NCBI GenBank assembly: GCA_016841245.1
Contig: JAENZN010000010.1
Location: 56,076-120,075, forward strand
Origin: Syntrophomonas sp.
GTDB taxonomy: Bacteria > Bacillota > Syntrophomonadia > Syntrophomonadales > Syntrophomonadaceae
Length of the DNA: 64,000 bases
Direction: 5' to 3'
The notes below the pieces were generated by a model. That model saw nothing but the letters and a program-made list of their open reading frames with translations. It had not been told where the DNA came from and searched no databases. Position 1 is the stretch's first letter. The number at the start of each line of letters is the position of its first letter. Shown here in pieces: positions 37,447-49,163 of this stretch. Position numbers and translations under genes: made by a program.

Positions 37447-38245
37447 TATTTTTCTTTCCTCCTTTTTCCCTCCCTGCGTGATTCCCAGTATTTGAGGCAT
37501 TATCTTCTTCCGAGCTTGTGTGGACCGCTTTTTCGACAACCCCACCTTCGATGACTAAACTCGAATTATTATCAATTTTAACCTGTTTACTATGCCAATT
37601 AACATACAATTGCTGAAATATACCCAGCGTATTAAACATTACCCAGTATATAGGAAGTCCGGCTGGCATCTTTAAGACTATCCATGCCATAAAAAGCGGC
37701 ATTACATATAACATGGATTTCTGGGTCGGGTCTTTGGTATCAACCATAGAAATCCTTTGCTGCAGAAAGGTAGTTACCGCAGCCAAAATCGGGAGATAAA
37801 TAGGAATAATCTGTCCTTGCCCAATATAATATGACACTGATTGCCCAATATTATCAATACCTAAAAAAGACGCGTGCTCAGTCACTGCAAAATCAAATTT
37901 AATCAGAGATTGGTAAAATGCTATAAAAATAGGCATTTGTACCAATAAAGGAAGACATCCCCCAAAAGGACTAACTCCTTTCTCCTTATATAACTCCATC
38001 ATTTTCTTTTGCATTATCTCCGGTTCATCTTTAAATTTTTCCTGAACGTATTTTACCTCTGGTTGAATCTCCTGCATTCCCCGCATGGATTTCATTTGTT
38101 TCTGGGTGAGCGGGAATAAAACAACTTTAATCAAAATGGTAATTAATATTATTGCTAATCCGTAATTAGGAACACCTATAACATCAGTAATTCCGTACAT
38201 GAACTGGATTAGTTCAGAAAACCAGTGTACAAAAGTCTGCCACAA
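37406..38245 (-). CDS. yidC: Membrane protein insertase YidC (SpoIIIJ)
   Basis: YidC/Oxa1 inserts membrane proteins; SpoIIIJ in spore formers is also needed for the forespore programme. This 279-residue form has five membrane segments including VPNYGLAIILITILIKVVLF, the conserved arginine-free loop and the PAGLPIYWVMFN segment. It starts at TTG 38245 with only a weak GGGA upstream. The basic C-terminal tail (DRKKRKKR) suits ribosome binding. The sequence shows no lipobox, so it may not be a lipoprotein. Confidence 0.93.
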   Translation of the reverse strand: MWQTFVHWFSELIQFMYGITDVIGVPNYGLAIILITILIKVVLFPLTQKQMKSMRGMQEIQPEVKYVQEKFKDEPEIMQKKMMELYKEKGVSPFGGCLPLLVQMPIFIAFYQSLIKFDFAVTEHASFLGIDNIGQSVSYYIGQGQIIPIYLPILAAVTTFLQQRISMVDTKDPTQKSMLYVMPLFMAWIVLKMPAGLPIYWVMFNTLGIFQQLYVNWHSKQVKIDNNSSLVIEGGVVEKAVHTSSEEDNASNTGNHAGREKGGKKNNGSSRDRKKRKKR

Positions 38246-38392
38246 ATTCGTCCCTGCTATTAGACCAAGCAGATAGCAGGTTTCACCTCCTTACTAACTG
38301 GAGAAGCTGCTGCTTCTTTTTAGATGTCGGTGGAGAATAAGTCCGATATGACTAGCATATTTTTAAGCAAGTGCTTACTCTTCTTTTCACTC

Positions 38393-38605
38393 TTATGGAA
38401 CCGGGTCATATCCTCCTGCATGAAATGGATGACATCTACAAATTCTCCTGACTGATAACCATCCCCCTTTAAATATGCCATATTTTTGGATTGCCTCAAT
38501 AGAATATACAGAACAGGAAGGATAGAATCGACATGTAGGTGCCTTTTTTAGGAATTTAAACTTCTGATATACCTTAATTAATCCTATGAACATTCCTTTT
38601 AACAT
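38393..38605 (-). CDS. yidD: Membrane protein insertion efficiency factor YidD
   Basis: This 70-residue protein has the DUF37 signature [18 protein letters not shown] with conserved cysteines and the C-terminal [17 protein letters not shown]. It assists YidC-dependent insertion. It overlaps rnpA by 7 bp, in the standard rpmH-rnpA-yidD-yidC order. Confidence 0.95.
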   Translation of the reverse strand: MLKGMFIGLIKVYQKFKFLKKAPTCRFYPSCSVYSIEAIQKYGIFKGGWLSVRRICRCHPFHAGGYDPVP

Positions 38606-38934
38606 AGCCCTGCTTTCCTCATGACTCTAATATATTCACTATTCAAATCATCCCAGCTTGCTTCATTAATTGCGGTTCGGGCCACGATGACTACATCCAC
38701 ACTATCCTTTATATCACTCATATTTCTATATATAACTGTTCTAAGCCTGCGTTTGGCCCGGTTTCTTTTTACCGCATTACCCACTTTCTTACTGGTCACA
38801 AAACCATAACGGCTGTATTCCCTTTCACTCTTAATGATAAATACTACCATATATTTCCCTGGTATTTTTTTCCCTTTTTTGTATATATTATTATATTCTT
38901 TCTTCTTATTTATTCGGTGTTCTTTATTTAACAT
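38599..38934 (-). CDS. rnpA: Ribonuclease P protein component
   Basis: RnpA supports RNase P RNA in tRNA 5' maturation. This 111-residue basic protein has the RNR-type motif [16 protein letters not shown] and YGFVTSKK. It lies 63 bp after rpmH with a hairpin terminator in between and overlaps yidD. Confidence 0.95.
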   Translation of the reverse strand: MLNKEHRINKKKEYNNIYKKGKKIPGKYMVVFIIKSEREYSRYGFVTSKKVGNAVKRNRAKRRLRTVIYRNMSDIKDSVDVVIVARTAINEASWDDLNSEYIRVMRKAGLC

Positions 38935-38973
38935 GCCTATCCTTCTTTAGACAAAGCTTCCTCTCTATCTGAT

Positions 38974-38999
38974 AAAACAAAAGGTCGCTTTTACGACCT
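38974..38999 (-). terminator. Terminator/attenuator between rpmH and rnpA
   Basis: On the minus strand AGGTCG-TAAAAG-CGACCT is followed by TTTTGTTTT. The first arm overlaps the end of rpmH, including its stop codon, so ribosomes ending rpmH translation could affect its folding. Confidence 0.75.
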
Positions 39000-39132
39000 A
39001 TGCAGAAATTGCTTTTCTTCCCTTTTTCCTTCTACTTGCAAGTACCCTTCTTCCTTCAGCAGTTGACATTCTCTTTCTAAATCCATGAACTTTTTTTCTC
39101 TGTCTATTCTTAGGCTGGTATGTTCTTTTCAT
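38998..39132 (-). CDS. rpmH: 50S ribosomal protein L34
   Basis: This 44-residue, highly basic protein starts [18 protein letters not shown] and contains [20 protein letters not shown], the complete L34 sequence pattern. It heads the rpmH-rnpA-yidD-yidC-jag run and is divergent from dnaA. Confidence 0.98.
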   Translation of the reverse strand: MKRTYQPKNRQRKKVHGFRKRMSTAEGRRVLASRRKKGRKAISA

Positions 39133-39245
39133 AATATCTATCCTCCTCTTTTGTAAAGCACCTTCTAATTATATTTATATGTTGCCCCCTATGTCAAGAA
39201 TTCAAGGGCTTATAACACTTCTAAAATTAAATTTTATCTGTTATG

Positions 39246-39273
39246 ATTATACTATATTTTTACTAATATCCAA
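39246..39273 (-). promoter_or_regulatory. Promoter of rpmH
   Basis: On the minus strand TTGGAT, a 16-nt spacer and a perfect TATAAT lie 114 bp upstream of rpmH. Confidence 0.65.
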
Positions 39274-39301
39274 ATTGGAAGTGTTCTACTCTTTTTATAT
39301 G

Positions 39302-39322
39302 AGTTATCCAGATATCCACAGA
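39302..39322 (+). promoter_or_regulatory. DnaA-box-like sites upstream of dnaA
   Basis: TTATCCAGA and ATATCCACAG lie side by side about 60 bp before dnaA. Each differs from TTATCCACA by one or two bases. They may serve dnaA autoregulation or the bipartite origin. Confidence 0.55.
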
Positions 39323-39377
39323 TTATAATAATTGTTAACAACAATTTTTTACACAAATCAACAGGAGGATGCCCTTA

Positions 39378-40682
39378 ATGTCATTAGATTATTCTATGGT
39401 ATGGAATAAAGTCCTGGCTACTATGCGTGAAGAAACTGACTCAACCAGTTTTGATATCTGGTTTTCAATGGTTAAGTTCCACAGCGTTAAAAACGATAAT
39501 GTATATATAATCGTACCTAATACCCTTACTAGAGATTGGATAGAATCTCGTTACCTTACTATTATTCAAGACAAGTTTAAGGAATTAACCAATCGTAATA
39601 TAAATCTTGTATTAACTACCGAACCATTTTTAGATAATGTATCAGTCTCACCTACATTAAATATGAAATATACCTTTGACTCTTTTGTGGTAGGTAATAG
39701 CAATCGCTTTGCCCATGCAGCCTGTTATGCAGTGTCAGAGTCACCCTCTAAAGCCTATAATCCGCTTTTTATTTATGGTGGTGTAGGTCTGGGCAAGACA
39801 CATTTAATGCAAGCTATAGGTCACCACATATTACGAAAATATCCTCATTATACAGTAATGTATGTATCATCGGAGCAGTTTACTAACGACCTTATTAGTT
39901 CTATAAAAGACGATACTACCTCCGGTTTCAGAAATAGATACCGCGGCATAGATGTGTTGATGATCGATGATATTCAGTTCCTGGCTGGTAAAGAAAGAAC
40001 CCAGGAAGAATTTTTTCATACTTTTAATACCTTATACGAGTCTAATAAACAGTTAGTGATATCCAGTGATAGACCTCCCAGGAGCATTCCCACCCTGGAA
40101 GACCGCCTGAGAAGCAGATTTGAATGGGGATTAATAACCGATATTCAACCACCAGATTTAGAAACCAGAATTGCTATACTAAGAAAGAAAGCCCAATCTG
40201 AGAATTTAAACGTTCCTTATGATATTCTGGATTATATAGCTAATTCTATCGATTCAAATATTAGAGAGTTGGAAGGTGCCTTAATTAGATTAATTGCCTA
40301 TGCTACCATAAGTAATAAACCCTTGATTATGAGCACGGTTACAGAAGCCTTGAAAGATATTCTTCCTCCTCCCTGTCCGAGGAAGATAACTATAGAGTTC
40401 ATTCAAAAAGAAGTATCCGGTTATTACGGTTTAGATATTCGGGAGTTAATCTCCAAAAAGAGAAATAAACATATTTCTTATCCCAGGCAGGTAGCTATGT
40501 ACCTATGCCGTAAGTTCACAGATGCTTCCTATCCGCAAATTGGTGAACAATTTGGCGGCAGAGATCACACTACGGTAATGCATGCTAATGATAAAATTGA
40601 AAAAGAACTCACAAATGACCAGGAAGTGTCTGTTGTAATTAACGAATTATGTAAGAATATAGACCCAAATTATAGTGTATAA
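39378..40682 (+). CDS. dnaA: Chromosomal replication initiator DnaA
   Basis: DnaA binds DnaA boxes and melts the origin. From ATG 39378 it has 434 residues: N-terminal helicase-loading domain, AAA+ core with Walker A GGVGLGKT (residues 134-141) and Walker B VLMIDDIQF, and the DNA-binding domain with GGRDHTTVMHA. AGGAGG sits 9 bp before ATG 39378; ATG 39369 overlaps that site and is unlikely. First plus-strand gene after the strand switch. Confidence 0.97.
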   Translation: MSLDYSMVWNKVLATMREETDSTSFDIWFSMVKFHSVKNDNVYIIVPNTLTRDWIESRYLTIIQDKFKELTNRNINLVLTTEPFLDNVSVSPTLNMKYTFDSFVVGNSNRFAHAACYAVSESPSKAYNPLFIYGGVGLGKTHLMQAIGHHILRKYPHYTVMYVSSEQFTNDLISSIKDDTTSGFRNRYRGIDVLMIDDIQFLAGKERTQEEFFHTFNTLYESNKQLVISSDRPPRSIPTLEDRLRSRFEWGLITDIQPPDLETRIAILRKKAQSENLNVPYDILDYIANSIDSNIRELEGALIRLIAYATISNKPLIMSTVTEALKDILPPPCPRKITIEFIQKEVSGYYGLDIRELISKKRNKHISYPRQVAMYLCRKFTDASYPQIGEQFGGRDHTTVMHANDKIEKELTNDQEVSVVINELCKNIDPNYSV

Positions 40683-40862
40683 AAATACAAGTTATGCACA
40701 AGTTGTCATGAGTATCTACTGCCCGTATTTTTGGCACCGTGGTCTATATCCACATATCCACTGCTACTACTACTACAACTACTATCTGTTAATAAAGAAA
40801 TAAATAAAGACAATTTTTAAAACAGAAATCAAAAAAAAATATTTCCCCGGAGGTTTTTATTG
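40683..40862 (+). other. Predicted oriC between dnaA and dnaN
   Basis: The 180-bp gap holds DnaA-box-like TTATGCACA (40692), ATATCCACA (40746) and ATATCCACT (40754). A trinucleotide tract follows directly (40764-40785: CTACTACTACTACAACTACTAT), then AT-rich sequence. This box-then-trio layout is that of the basal unwinding element known from B. subtilis. The strand switch of gene orientation near 39.2 kb fits an origin here. Confidence 0.8.
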
Positions 40863-42002
40863 ATGAAATTTGTTATTGAAAAAAAAGAGCTTTCTGCTAT
40901 TTCCAGTTTAGTTTATCGCGCCGCATCCAACAAAAATACCATCCCTATATTATCAGGGATACTTATTCAGGTTAGCAAAGAAAAAGGCTTAACTATGACT
41001 GCTACCGATATGGACATAGGTATTACAGCGTCTACTCAAAATATAGAAGTTTTAGATGAAGGAAAAGCCCTGGTAAATGCTCATTACTTTGCTGATTTTA
41101 TAAAACTTTTACCAGATGGAGTAATAATTATTGAACTCAATATTGAGGCCTCAAAATTAAATATTAACTATGGGCGATCTTCTGGATTTATCAACATATA
41201 CCGTGATTTTGAGTACCCCAATTTACCATTAGAAAAAATGGAGAAAAAAATGGTGTTGCCTCAAGCAGTATTAAGAGAAGCCCTGCGTAAGACTTCGTTT
41301 GCTGCAGCGGCTAATCACTTCCGACAGGTATTTACCGGGGTTCTTTTTGACTTGGTAGAGGATAATCAATTAAAAATAGTAGCATCTGATACCCATAGAC
41401 TAGCTTATTTTAATTATCAACTAGAAAATGATAATCTAAACCCATTTGGCTTTATAATTCCGATTAGAACAGTAAATGAGCTTTTAAGGGTTCTGAATGA
41501 AGAGGAGGAAGTAATTAATATTTCTTTCAGCGAAAATAATGTTATTTTCCATAAGGATAATTTTATTTTATTGTCCAGACTAATAGAAGGGAACTACCCC
41601 AATTATAAACAGGTAATACCATCAACATCTACATCCAGGGTTTTAATCAAAAGTAATTCGATATTAAATGCATTAGAGAGAGCTAAAACTATGCCCACCG
41701 ATGATAAACTAAAAATACAGCACGTACAATTTAAATTTAACGAAAAGGAAGTAGTAATAAATGCTTATTCAGAGGTTATGGGCGAATTAGAAGAAGTTAT
41801 TGAAGATGTACAAATAGAGGGAGAAAAAGAAGTAAATATTGCTTTTAATACCAATTATTTTTTAGATATTGCAAAAATTATGCAGTCAGAATGTAATGAC
41901 ATGGAGATAAGTTTGTCTGGATCAATAGGACCTGCTATAATAAAGAATCCAGATAATGACAATTATCTCTATGTACTGGTTCCACTACGTACCGGCAATT
42001 AA
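40863..42002 (+). CDS. dnaN: DNA polymerase III beta sliding clamp
   Basis: DnaN is the ring-shaped processivity clamp. The 379-residue protein starts MKFVIEKKELSAISSLVYRA, shows three repeated clamp domains and ends YVLVPLRTGN, typical of the hydrophobic-pocket C-terminus. GGAGG precedes ATG 40863 by 9 nt; the preceding TTG is not needed. The S4-like gene yaaA, often between dnaN and recF in Firmicutes, is absent. Confidence 0.97.
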   Translation: MKFVIEKKELSAISSLVYRAASNKNTIPILSGILIQVSKEKGLTMTATDMDIGITASTQNIEVLDEGKALVNAHYFADFIKLLPDGVIIIELNIEASKLNINYGRSSGFINIYRDFEYPNLPLEKMEKKMVLPQAVLREALRKTSFAAAANHFRQVFTGVLFDLVEDNQLKIVASDTHRLAYFNYQLENDNLNPFGFIIPIRTVNELLRVLNEEEEVINISFSENNVIFHKDNFILLSRLIEGNYPNYKQVIPSTSTSRVLIKSNSILNALERAKTMPTDDKLKIQHVQFKFNEKEVVINAYSEVMGELEEVIEDVQIEGEKEVNIAFNTNYFLDIAKIMQSECNDMEISLSGSIGPAIIKNPDNDNYLYVLVPLRTGN

Positions 42003-42022
42003 AGAAGAGTAGGATTTGAGGA

Positions 42023-43123
42023 TTGAAACTCAAAAAGATAAAAGTCTTAAATTTTAGAAATATAAGTCAGCTTGAATACACAGCAGCACCTGGATTAAAT
42101 GTTTTTATGGGAGATAATGCCCAGGGAAAAACCAATATACTGGAAGCAATATATGTGCTGGCAAACGGGAGTTCTTTTCGCACCAATACAGATAAATTGA
42201 TGATTCAGCATGAAAAAAAAGGCTTTAATCTGCAAGGTGCTCATCTAATTGAAAACAGAGTTATTAATACTGAGATTGAATATAGTATAAACCGAGGAAA
42301 ACAAATCATAATAAACTCCAAAAAGACTAATCAAAATAATCATAATCGTCTGAGAGTAGTTGTTTTTACTCCAGACGATTTATATTTGGTTAAAGGAAGT
42401 CCATTACGAAGAAGAAACTATATAGATTATATTTTAAAAGAAGTTTCTAATGAATACAGGTTTTTGGTAGAAAATTATTATAAAATATTAAGGAAAAGAA
42501 ATGAGTTATTAAAAAAAACCCCTATAAACAATAGAACTTATAATCTATTAAATGAATTATTTATTGAATATTCTGCCAAAATAATTACGGCTCGAATTAA
42601 ATTTGTTAATTTGCTAGATAGTATAGCGGCGAAAAACTTCGGTCAATTGAATAAGGAAGCAGGGGTAATTAAGATTAAATATGCTTTATCTTTTCCGTTT
42701 CAAGATGATAAGGTGAATTACCAAACCCTAAGCGATAACTTAATAAAATTTATGCAAGAAACCAAGGAAAAAGAGGTAAGAAGAAAAAGCACCTTGGTAG
42801 GCCCACATCTGGATGATATAAACATCTATCTGAATAATAAACCGGCTCGTCTTTTTGCTTCTCAGGGCCAGCAAAGAAATATCGCGGTAAGCTTAAAAAT
42901 ATCAGAGGTCCAGGCGTTTAAAGAATTAAGTGATTATTACCCGGTTTTTTTACTTGATGAGGTACTGGCTGAATTTGATGATCATAGAAAGAGAAGTTTG
43001 TTAGAACAGATAAGCAGTTCAGACTATCAAAGTTTCCTTACTTCGGTTGTTAATGATATGATTAGCAGCTTTGAGGGGAAAATTTCTCTAATAAAAAATG
43101 GTAAAATAGAAGGAAATACTTAA
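42023..43123 (+). CDS. recF: DNA replication and repair protein RecF
   Basis: RecF is an SMC-like ATPase that helps load RecA at gaps. The 366-residue protein has Walker A GDNAQGKTN, the signature SQGQQRNIAVSLK and Walker B VFLLDEVLAEFD. It starts at TTG 42023 with GAGGA just before. It begins 20 bp after dnaN. Confidence 0.96.
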   Translation: MKLKKIKVLNFRNISQLEYTAAPGLNVFMGDNAQGKTNILEAIYVLANGSSFRTNTDKLMIQHEKKGFNLQGAHLIENRVINTEIEYSINRGKQIIINSKKTNQNNHNRLRVVVFTPDDLYLVKGSPLRRRNYIDYILKEVSNEYRFLVENYYKILRKRNELLKKTPINNRTYNLLNELFIEYSAKIITARIKFVNLLDSIAAKNFGQLNKEAGVIKIKYALSFPFQDDKVNYQTLSDNLIKFMQETKEKEVRRKSTLVGPHLDDINIYLNNKPARLFASQGQQRNIAVSLKISEVQAFKELSDYYPVFLLDEVLAEFDDHRKRSLLEQISSSDYQSFLTSVVNDMISSFEGKISLIKNGKIEGNT

Positions 43124-43269
43124 GATAGAAGGGTTATCTTGATATTGCTATACCGGCAGGAATCAGATGCGGGTTTATCATCTATGGACCAGGTTATAAT
43201 TTGTATAAAGGTTGTTTTCATGTTAAAGGTTCGATGCACGCACTAAGAATTAAAGATGGAGGTAGTAGC

Positions 43270-43521
43270 ATGTATGTTCATCTGGGTAATAATTACATCA
43301 TATCCGGGAAAAAAATAGTGGCTGTTTTGAATTACCAAACGCCAGTATCAGCTGATTTGCAAGAGATAGTTGATGTCGCCCGACTGGAAAACAAGCTGAT
43401 TAATATAAGTGATAATGGCAAAGAAAAAGCAGTTATCGTCTGTGATGACAAGGTATACTTATCTCCTATATCTTCGATAACTTTATATAAAAGAGCTTTT
43501 AAGCATTATAAGGAGGGTTAA
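43270..43521 (+). CDS. remB: DUF370 / RemB-like regulator
   Basis: This 83-residue protein (MYVHLGNNYIISGKKIVAVL, LSPISSITLYKRA) belongs to the DUF370 family, called RemB or YaaB at this locus. Relatives (RemA) regulate biofilm matrix genes by DNA binding. GGAGG lies 7 bp before ATG 43270; the upstream in-frame ATGs at 43201 and 43234 lack such a site. It sits between recF and gyrB, the conserved place. Confidence 0.85.
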   Translation: MYVHLGNNYIISGKKIVAVLNYQTPVSADLQEIVDVARLENKLINISDNGKEKAVIVCDDKVYLSPISSITLYKRAFKHYKEG

Positions 43522-45432
<1,911 letters not shown>

Positions 45433-45445
45433 GGGTGAATTATAA

Positions 45446-47884
45446 GTGGGAGAAAAAAATTTGTTTGAAAAAATAATACCGATCGACATAGAGAAAGAGG
45501 TAAAGAAATCATTCCTGGAATATTCTATGAGTGTAATAGTATCCCGGGCAATTCCCGACTTCAGGGATGGCTTAAAGCCGGTTCATCGCAGAATACTGTA
45601 TGCTTTATATGATCAGGGAATGACTCATGAAAAAGCCCATAGAAAGTCAGCCACTATAGTCGGTGAAGTAATGGGAAAATATCACCCTCATGGTGATGCC
45701 GCTATATATCAAACTATGGTAAAAATGGCGCAGGAATTTTCTATGCGCTATCCAACGGTAGATGGACATGGTAACTTCGGGTCCATAGATGGTGATTCAG
45801 CAGCCGCCATGAGGTATACAGAAAGTAGAATGTCCAAAATAGCATCTGAACTCCTGAAGGATATTGATAAAGATACTGTAAACTGGAGAGCTAATTATGA
45901 TGACAGCAGACAGGAACCGGTAGTATTGCCCGCCCGTATTCCTAACTTACTAATCAATGGCTCGGCAGGTATTGCAGTGGGAATGGCAACTAACATCCCT
46001 CCCCATAATCTAGGGGAGGTTGTAGACGGACTTAAAATGCTGATAGAAAATCCTCAAATTGAAATTGAGGAATTAATACAGGCTATTCCTGGCCCGGATT
46101 TCCCAACTGCGGGAATAATAATGGGAACAGATGGGATTTACAAAGCATATAAAACCGGTCGAGGCAGCGTTAAGATGCGCGCCAAGTACGAAATCGAAGA
46201 AAGAAAAGGCGGAAGAAATGCCATAGTAGTAACGGAAATTCCCTATCAGGTGAATAAATCCAGGCTGGTAGAAAAAATTGCAGAACTGGCCCGGGATAAA
46301 AAAATTGAAGGCATAGTCGACTTAAGAGATGAATCAAATAGAAATGGCATCCGGGTAGTTATAGAGGTTAAAAAGGATGCTAATGTAAATGTAGTAGTAA
46401 ATAAGTTGTATAAACATACTCAAATGCAGGATAGTTTTGGCATAATTATGCTGGGGTTGGTTAACGGACAACCTCGAACATTATCTCTTAAAGAGGTACT
46501 GGAAAACTATCTTGAACATCGCCAGGAAGTTATCAGGCGCGCTACGGAATATGATTTAAGGATTGCCCGGGATAGGCTGCATATTGTAGAAGGTCTGAGA
46601 ATAGCGATAGAAAATTTGGATGAAATAGTGGCTTTGATCAGGAGCAGTAAAGATCGCGAATCCGCCAGAACAGGTCTGATGAACAGATTCGAGCTCACTG
46701 AGAGACAGGCTAATGCTATTCTTGATATGAGGTTGGCGCAGCTGACCGGATTGGAAAGAGGCAAACTGGAAGAAGAATATAAAGAACTGCTGGCCAGGAT
46801 CGAAGAGTATTTAGATATTCTGGCTAAACCAGAGAGAATCCTGGCTATAATTGAGGCCGATCTGGATGATATCAAAAGCCGGTATGGTGATGTAAGACGA
46901 ACCGAAATAGTACCAGATATGTCTGAAGATGAAATTGAAGACTTTATTGATGATCACGAAGTGATGATTACCCTGAGCAATCGGGGATATGTAAAAAGGC
47001 AGCCGATAGACGCCTACAAATCTCAAAGACGGGGTGGAAAAGGGGTTATAGCAAGTAAAATAAGAACGGAAGATGCCGCCGACAGCGTCTTGGTTACCAG
47101 TGTACTGTCCAATTTGTTGTTCTTTACCAATCAAGGCCGGGTTTTTTCCATGAAAGCCTATAAAATTCCGGAGTCTACCCGGCAGGCCAAAGGACTGCCT
47201 ATTATTAATTTAATTGAATTGAGACCGGGAGAGCTGGTCACTACGCTGGTAGCCGCCAGGGTTCTGGACGATAAAAAACACCTGATTATGGTTACCAAAT
47301 ACGGAATAACTAAAAAAGTACCTCTATCAGCATTTGCAAATATTCGCAAAACAGGTTTAATTGCGGTAAATCTGCATGAAAATGACGAACTAGTAGGAGT
47401 AAGAAGAGTAGAAGCAGGGGACCGGATTATGATCGCCAGTTCCCATGGCTTTTCCATAACCTTTGATGAAAAACAGGTGCGACCTATGGGTCGTACCGCT
47501 GCCGGAGTCAGAGGAATTAGACTTGCACCCGGTGATTATGTGGTTGGAATCGATAAGTATCGAGAGGGAGCCGACGTTCTTCTGGTTACTGAGAAAGGTT
47601 ATGGGAAGAGAACTAGCTTGAGGGAGTTCAAGGAGCAAAATCGAGGAGGGAAAGGCTTAAAGACTATAGATATTACAGATAAAAATGGACAACTGGTGGC
47701 CTTTAAAGTAGTAACCGCAGATGAGGAACTGGTTATATTAACCGGGGAAGGTCATGTAATCAGGCTGCTGGTAGAAGATATATCGATTCAAAAAAGGTAT
47801 TCCCGGGGAGTACTGCTGATAAAGGTATCCAGCAATGATAAAATAGTAGGGCTGGCTCGATTTAAAGCAGAGAAGGAAGAATAA
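45446..47884 (+). CDS. gyrA: DNA gyrase subunit A
   Basis: GyrA cleaves and rejoins DNA. The 812-residue protein (GTG start) has the catalytic Tyr124 in AMRYTESRM and a C-terminal beta-pinwheel with the GyrA-box QRRGGKG near residue 530. The quinolone pocket reads [12 protein letters not shown]: Ala85 stands where most bacteria have Ser (E. coli 83) and Gln89 where they have Asp or Glu (E. coli 87). That predicts weak quinolone binding. Confidence 0.97.
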   Translation: MGEKNLFEKIIPIDIEKEVKKSFLEYSMSVIVSRAIPDFRDGLKPVHRRILYALYDQGMTHEKAHRKSATIVGEVMGKYHPHGDAAIYQTMVKMAQEFSMRYPTVDGHGNFGSIDGDSAAAMRYTESRMSKIASELLKDIDKDTVNWRANYDDSRQEPVVLPARIPNLLINGSAGIAVGMATNIPPHNLGEVVDGLKMLIENPQIEIEELIQAIPGPDFPTAGIIMGTDGIYKAYKTGRGSVKMRAKYEIEERKGGRNAIVVTEIPYQVNKSRLVEKIAELARDKKIEGIVDLRDESNRNGIRVVIEVKKDANVNVVVNKLYKHTQMQDSFGIIMLGLVNGQPRTLSLKEVLENYLEHRQEVIRRATEYDLRIARDRLHIVEGLRIAIENLDEIVALIRSSKDRESARTGLMNRFELTERQANAILDMRLAQLTGLERGKLEEEYKELLARIEEYLDILAKPERILAIIEADLDDIKSRYGDVRRTEIVPDMSEDEIEDFIDDHEVMITLSNRGYVKRQPIDAYKSQRRGGKGVIASKIRTEDAADSVLVTSVLSNLLFFTNQGRVFSMKAYKIPESTRQAKGLPIINLIELRPGELVTTLVAARVLDDKKHLIMVTKYGITKKVPLSAFANIRKTGLIAVNLHENDELVGVRRVEAGDRIMIASSHGFSITFDEKQVRPMGRTAAGVRGIRLAPGDYVVGIDKYREGADVLLVTEKGYGKRTSLREFKEQNRGGKGLKTIDITDKNGQLVAFKVVTADEELVILTGEGHVIRLLVEDISIQKRYSRGVLLIKVSSNDKIVGLARFKAEKEE

Positions 47885-47907
47885 AAACGTATGGAGGAAA
47901 ACCAGCC

Positions 47908-48783
47908 ATGAGAACGCCGGTTAAAAAGGTGGCAGCGATTCATGACCTGTCAGGATTTGGGAGAGCTTCGCTATCAGTAATTATACCGATAATATCATCT
48001 ATGGGGATTCAGGTCTGCCCCCTGCCTACCGCCATACTATCCACTCATACAGGGGGTTTTGAAAACTACAAATTTATTGATTTAAGCGAGCACCTGGAGG
48101 ATTATATAGACCATTGGAAAAGGCTGAATATTTCATTTGACTGCATATATAGCGGTTTTCTGGGGTCGCCCCGGCAAATAGATATTATCAGCAGGTTTCA
48201 CCAGGATTTTTCTTCTGACCATCCGCTCATCGTTATTGATCCGGTAATGGGCGATAACGGGATACTATATCAGACCATGAGTCAGGCCATGGTAGAAAAA
48301 ATGCGCACTTTCATACAAGGGGCAGATATTATCACTCCCAACTTCACTGAAGCGGCTTTTTTATTAGAAGAGGAATACCGGGACCACATAAGTGAAAAAG
48401 AGGCCAAAAGGTGGTTGTGCCGCCTGGCTGAGATGGGGCCTAAAACCGTTATTATAACCAGCGTACCAGATATACCCAGCCGCCGGAATACAGAAGTAAT
48501 AGCCTTTAATAGCAAGGATGGCCGTTTTTGGAAAGTAAAATGTGATTATATTCCAGCCTTTTTTCCCGGGACCGGGGATGGCTTTACCAGTGTTATAGTA
48601 GGAAGTATGCTGCAGGGTGACAGCCTGCCCATTGCATTGGATAGAGCGGTGCAGTTTATATCGCTGGCTATAAGAGCCAGTTATGGCTATAACTATCCGC
48701 ACCGAGAAGGAGTTCTGTTGGAGAGAGTACTGGATAATTTAAAGGCTCCGGTTATGGTAAGCAGTTATGAAATATTAGAATAG
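47908..48783 (+). CDS. Pyridoxal/pyridoxamine kinase (PfkB-like)
   Basis: This 291-residue kinase resembles PdxY-type enzymes that phosphorylate B6 vitamers for PLP salvage. It has the AIHDLSGFGRASL start, STHTGG, DPVMGDNG and the catalytic GTGDGFTSV (anion hole and base). It begins 23 bp after gyrA, with its own GGAGG, and precedes a PLP-dependent aminotransferase, though a separate T-box promoter lies between. Confidence 0.85.
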   Translation: MRTPVKKVAAIHDLSGFGRASLSVIIPIISSMGIQVCPLPTAILSTHTGGFENYKFIDLSEHLEDYIDHWKRLNISFDCIYSGFLGSPRQIDIISRFHQDFSSDHPLIVIDPVMGDNGILYQTMSQAMVEKMRTFIQGADIITPNFTEAAFLLEEEYRDHISEKEAKRWLCRLAEMGPKTVIITSVPDIPSRRNTEVIAFNSKDGRFWKVKCDYIPAFFPGTGDGFTSVIVGSMLQGDSLPIALDRAVQFISLAIRASYGYNYPHREGVLLERVLDNLKAPVMVSSYEILE

Positions 48784-48839
48784 TGAAATAGATAAAACAA
48801 AAAGATAAAACAAAACCACTACGCTGAATGAATGTTATC

Positions 48840-48868
48840 TTGCAAAGCTAATCAGAATGTAATATAAT
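48840..48868 (+). promoter_or_regulatory. Promoter of the serine T-box operon
   Basis: TTGCAA, a 17-nt spacer and TATAAT lie about 25 bp upstream of the T-box leader. Confidence 0.75.
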
Positions 48869-48892
48869 TAACAGCAATCTTTCAAAAGTATA

Positions 48893-49116
48893 GAAGAGTC
48901 AGTGCAATGAAGGGGAATAGTAAATACTATTAGCAGTTTAGAGAGCAAGCGGACGGTGCAAGCCTGCCTGTTGAAGTATTGAATCCACCCTGGATGCAGT
49001 CTGTGAAAGCAGAATCGGTGGTTCCGATATAACCAGGTGAGCGGGTGTTATTAACACCAATAAGGGTGGCAACGCGGGATTTTACCTCTCGTCCCTAACC
49101 GGGCGAGGGGTTTTTT
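48893..49116 (+). ncRNA. T-box riboswitch, serine specifier UCC
   Basis: The leader shows the T-box sequence AAGGGTGGCAACGCGGG (49062-49078), an AGAGAG/GGTGCAAGCC stem I layout, and the specifier context GAA-TCC-ACC (TCC at 48984-48986), a serine codon. A terminator hairpin, CCTCTCGTCC-loop-GGGCGAGGGG with T-run, follows. Uncharged tRNA-Ser(GGA) should favour antitermination and switch on the downstream serine genes. Confidence 0.92.
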
Positions 49117-49163
49117 ATATTCGCAGTTTTATTTATAAGTATTTATCCAAGGAGGATTTGACT

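Noticed and set aside
40839..40852. Second Noc-binding site ATTTCCCCGG near dnaN
   Set aside because: It loses the palindrome after the first half and contains the dnaN ribosome site, which explains it.
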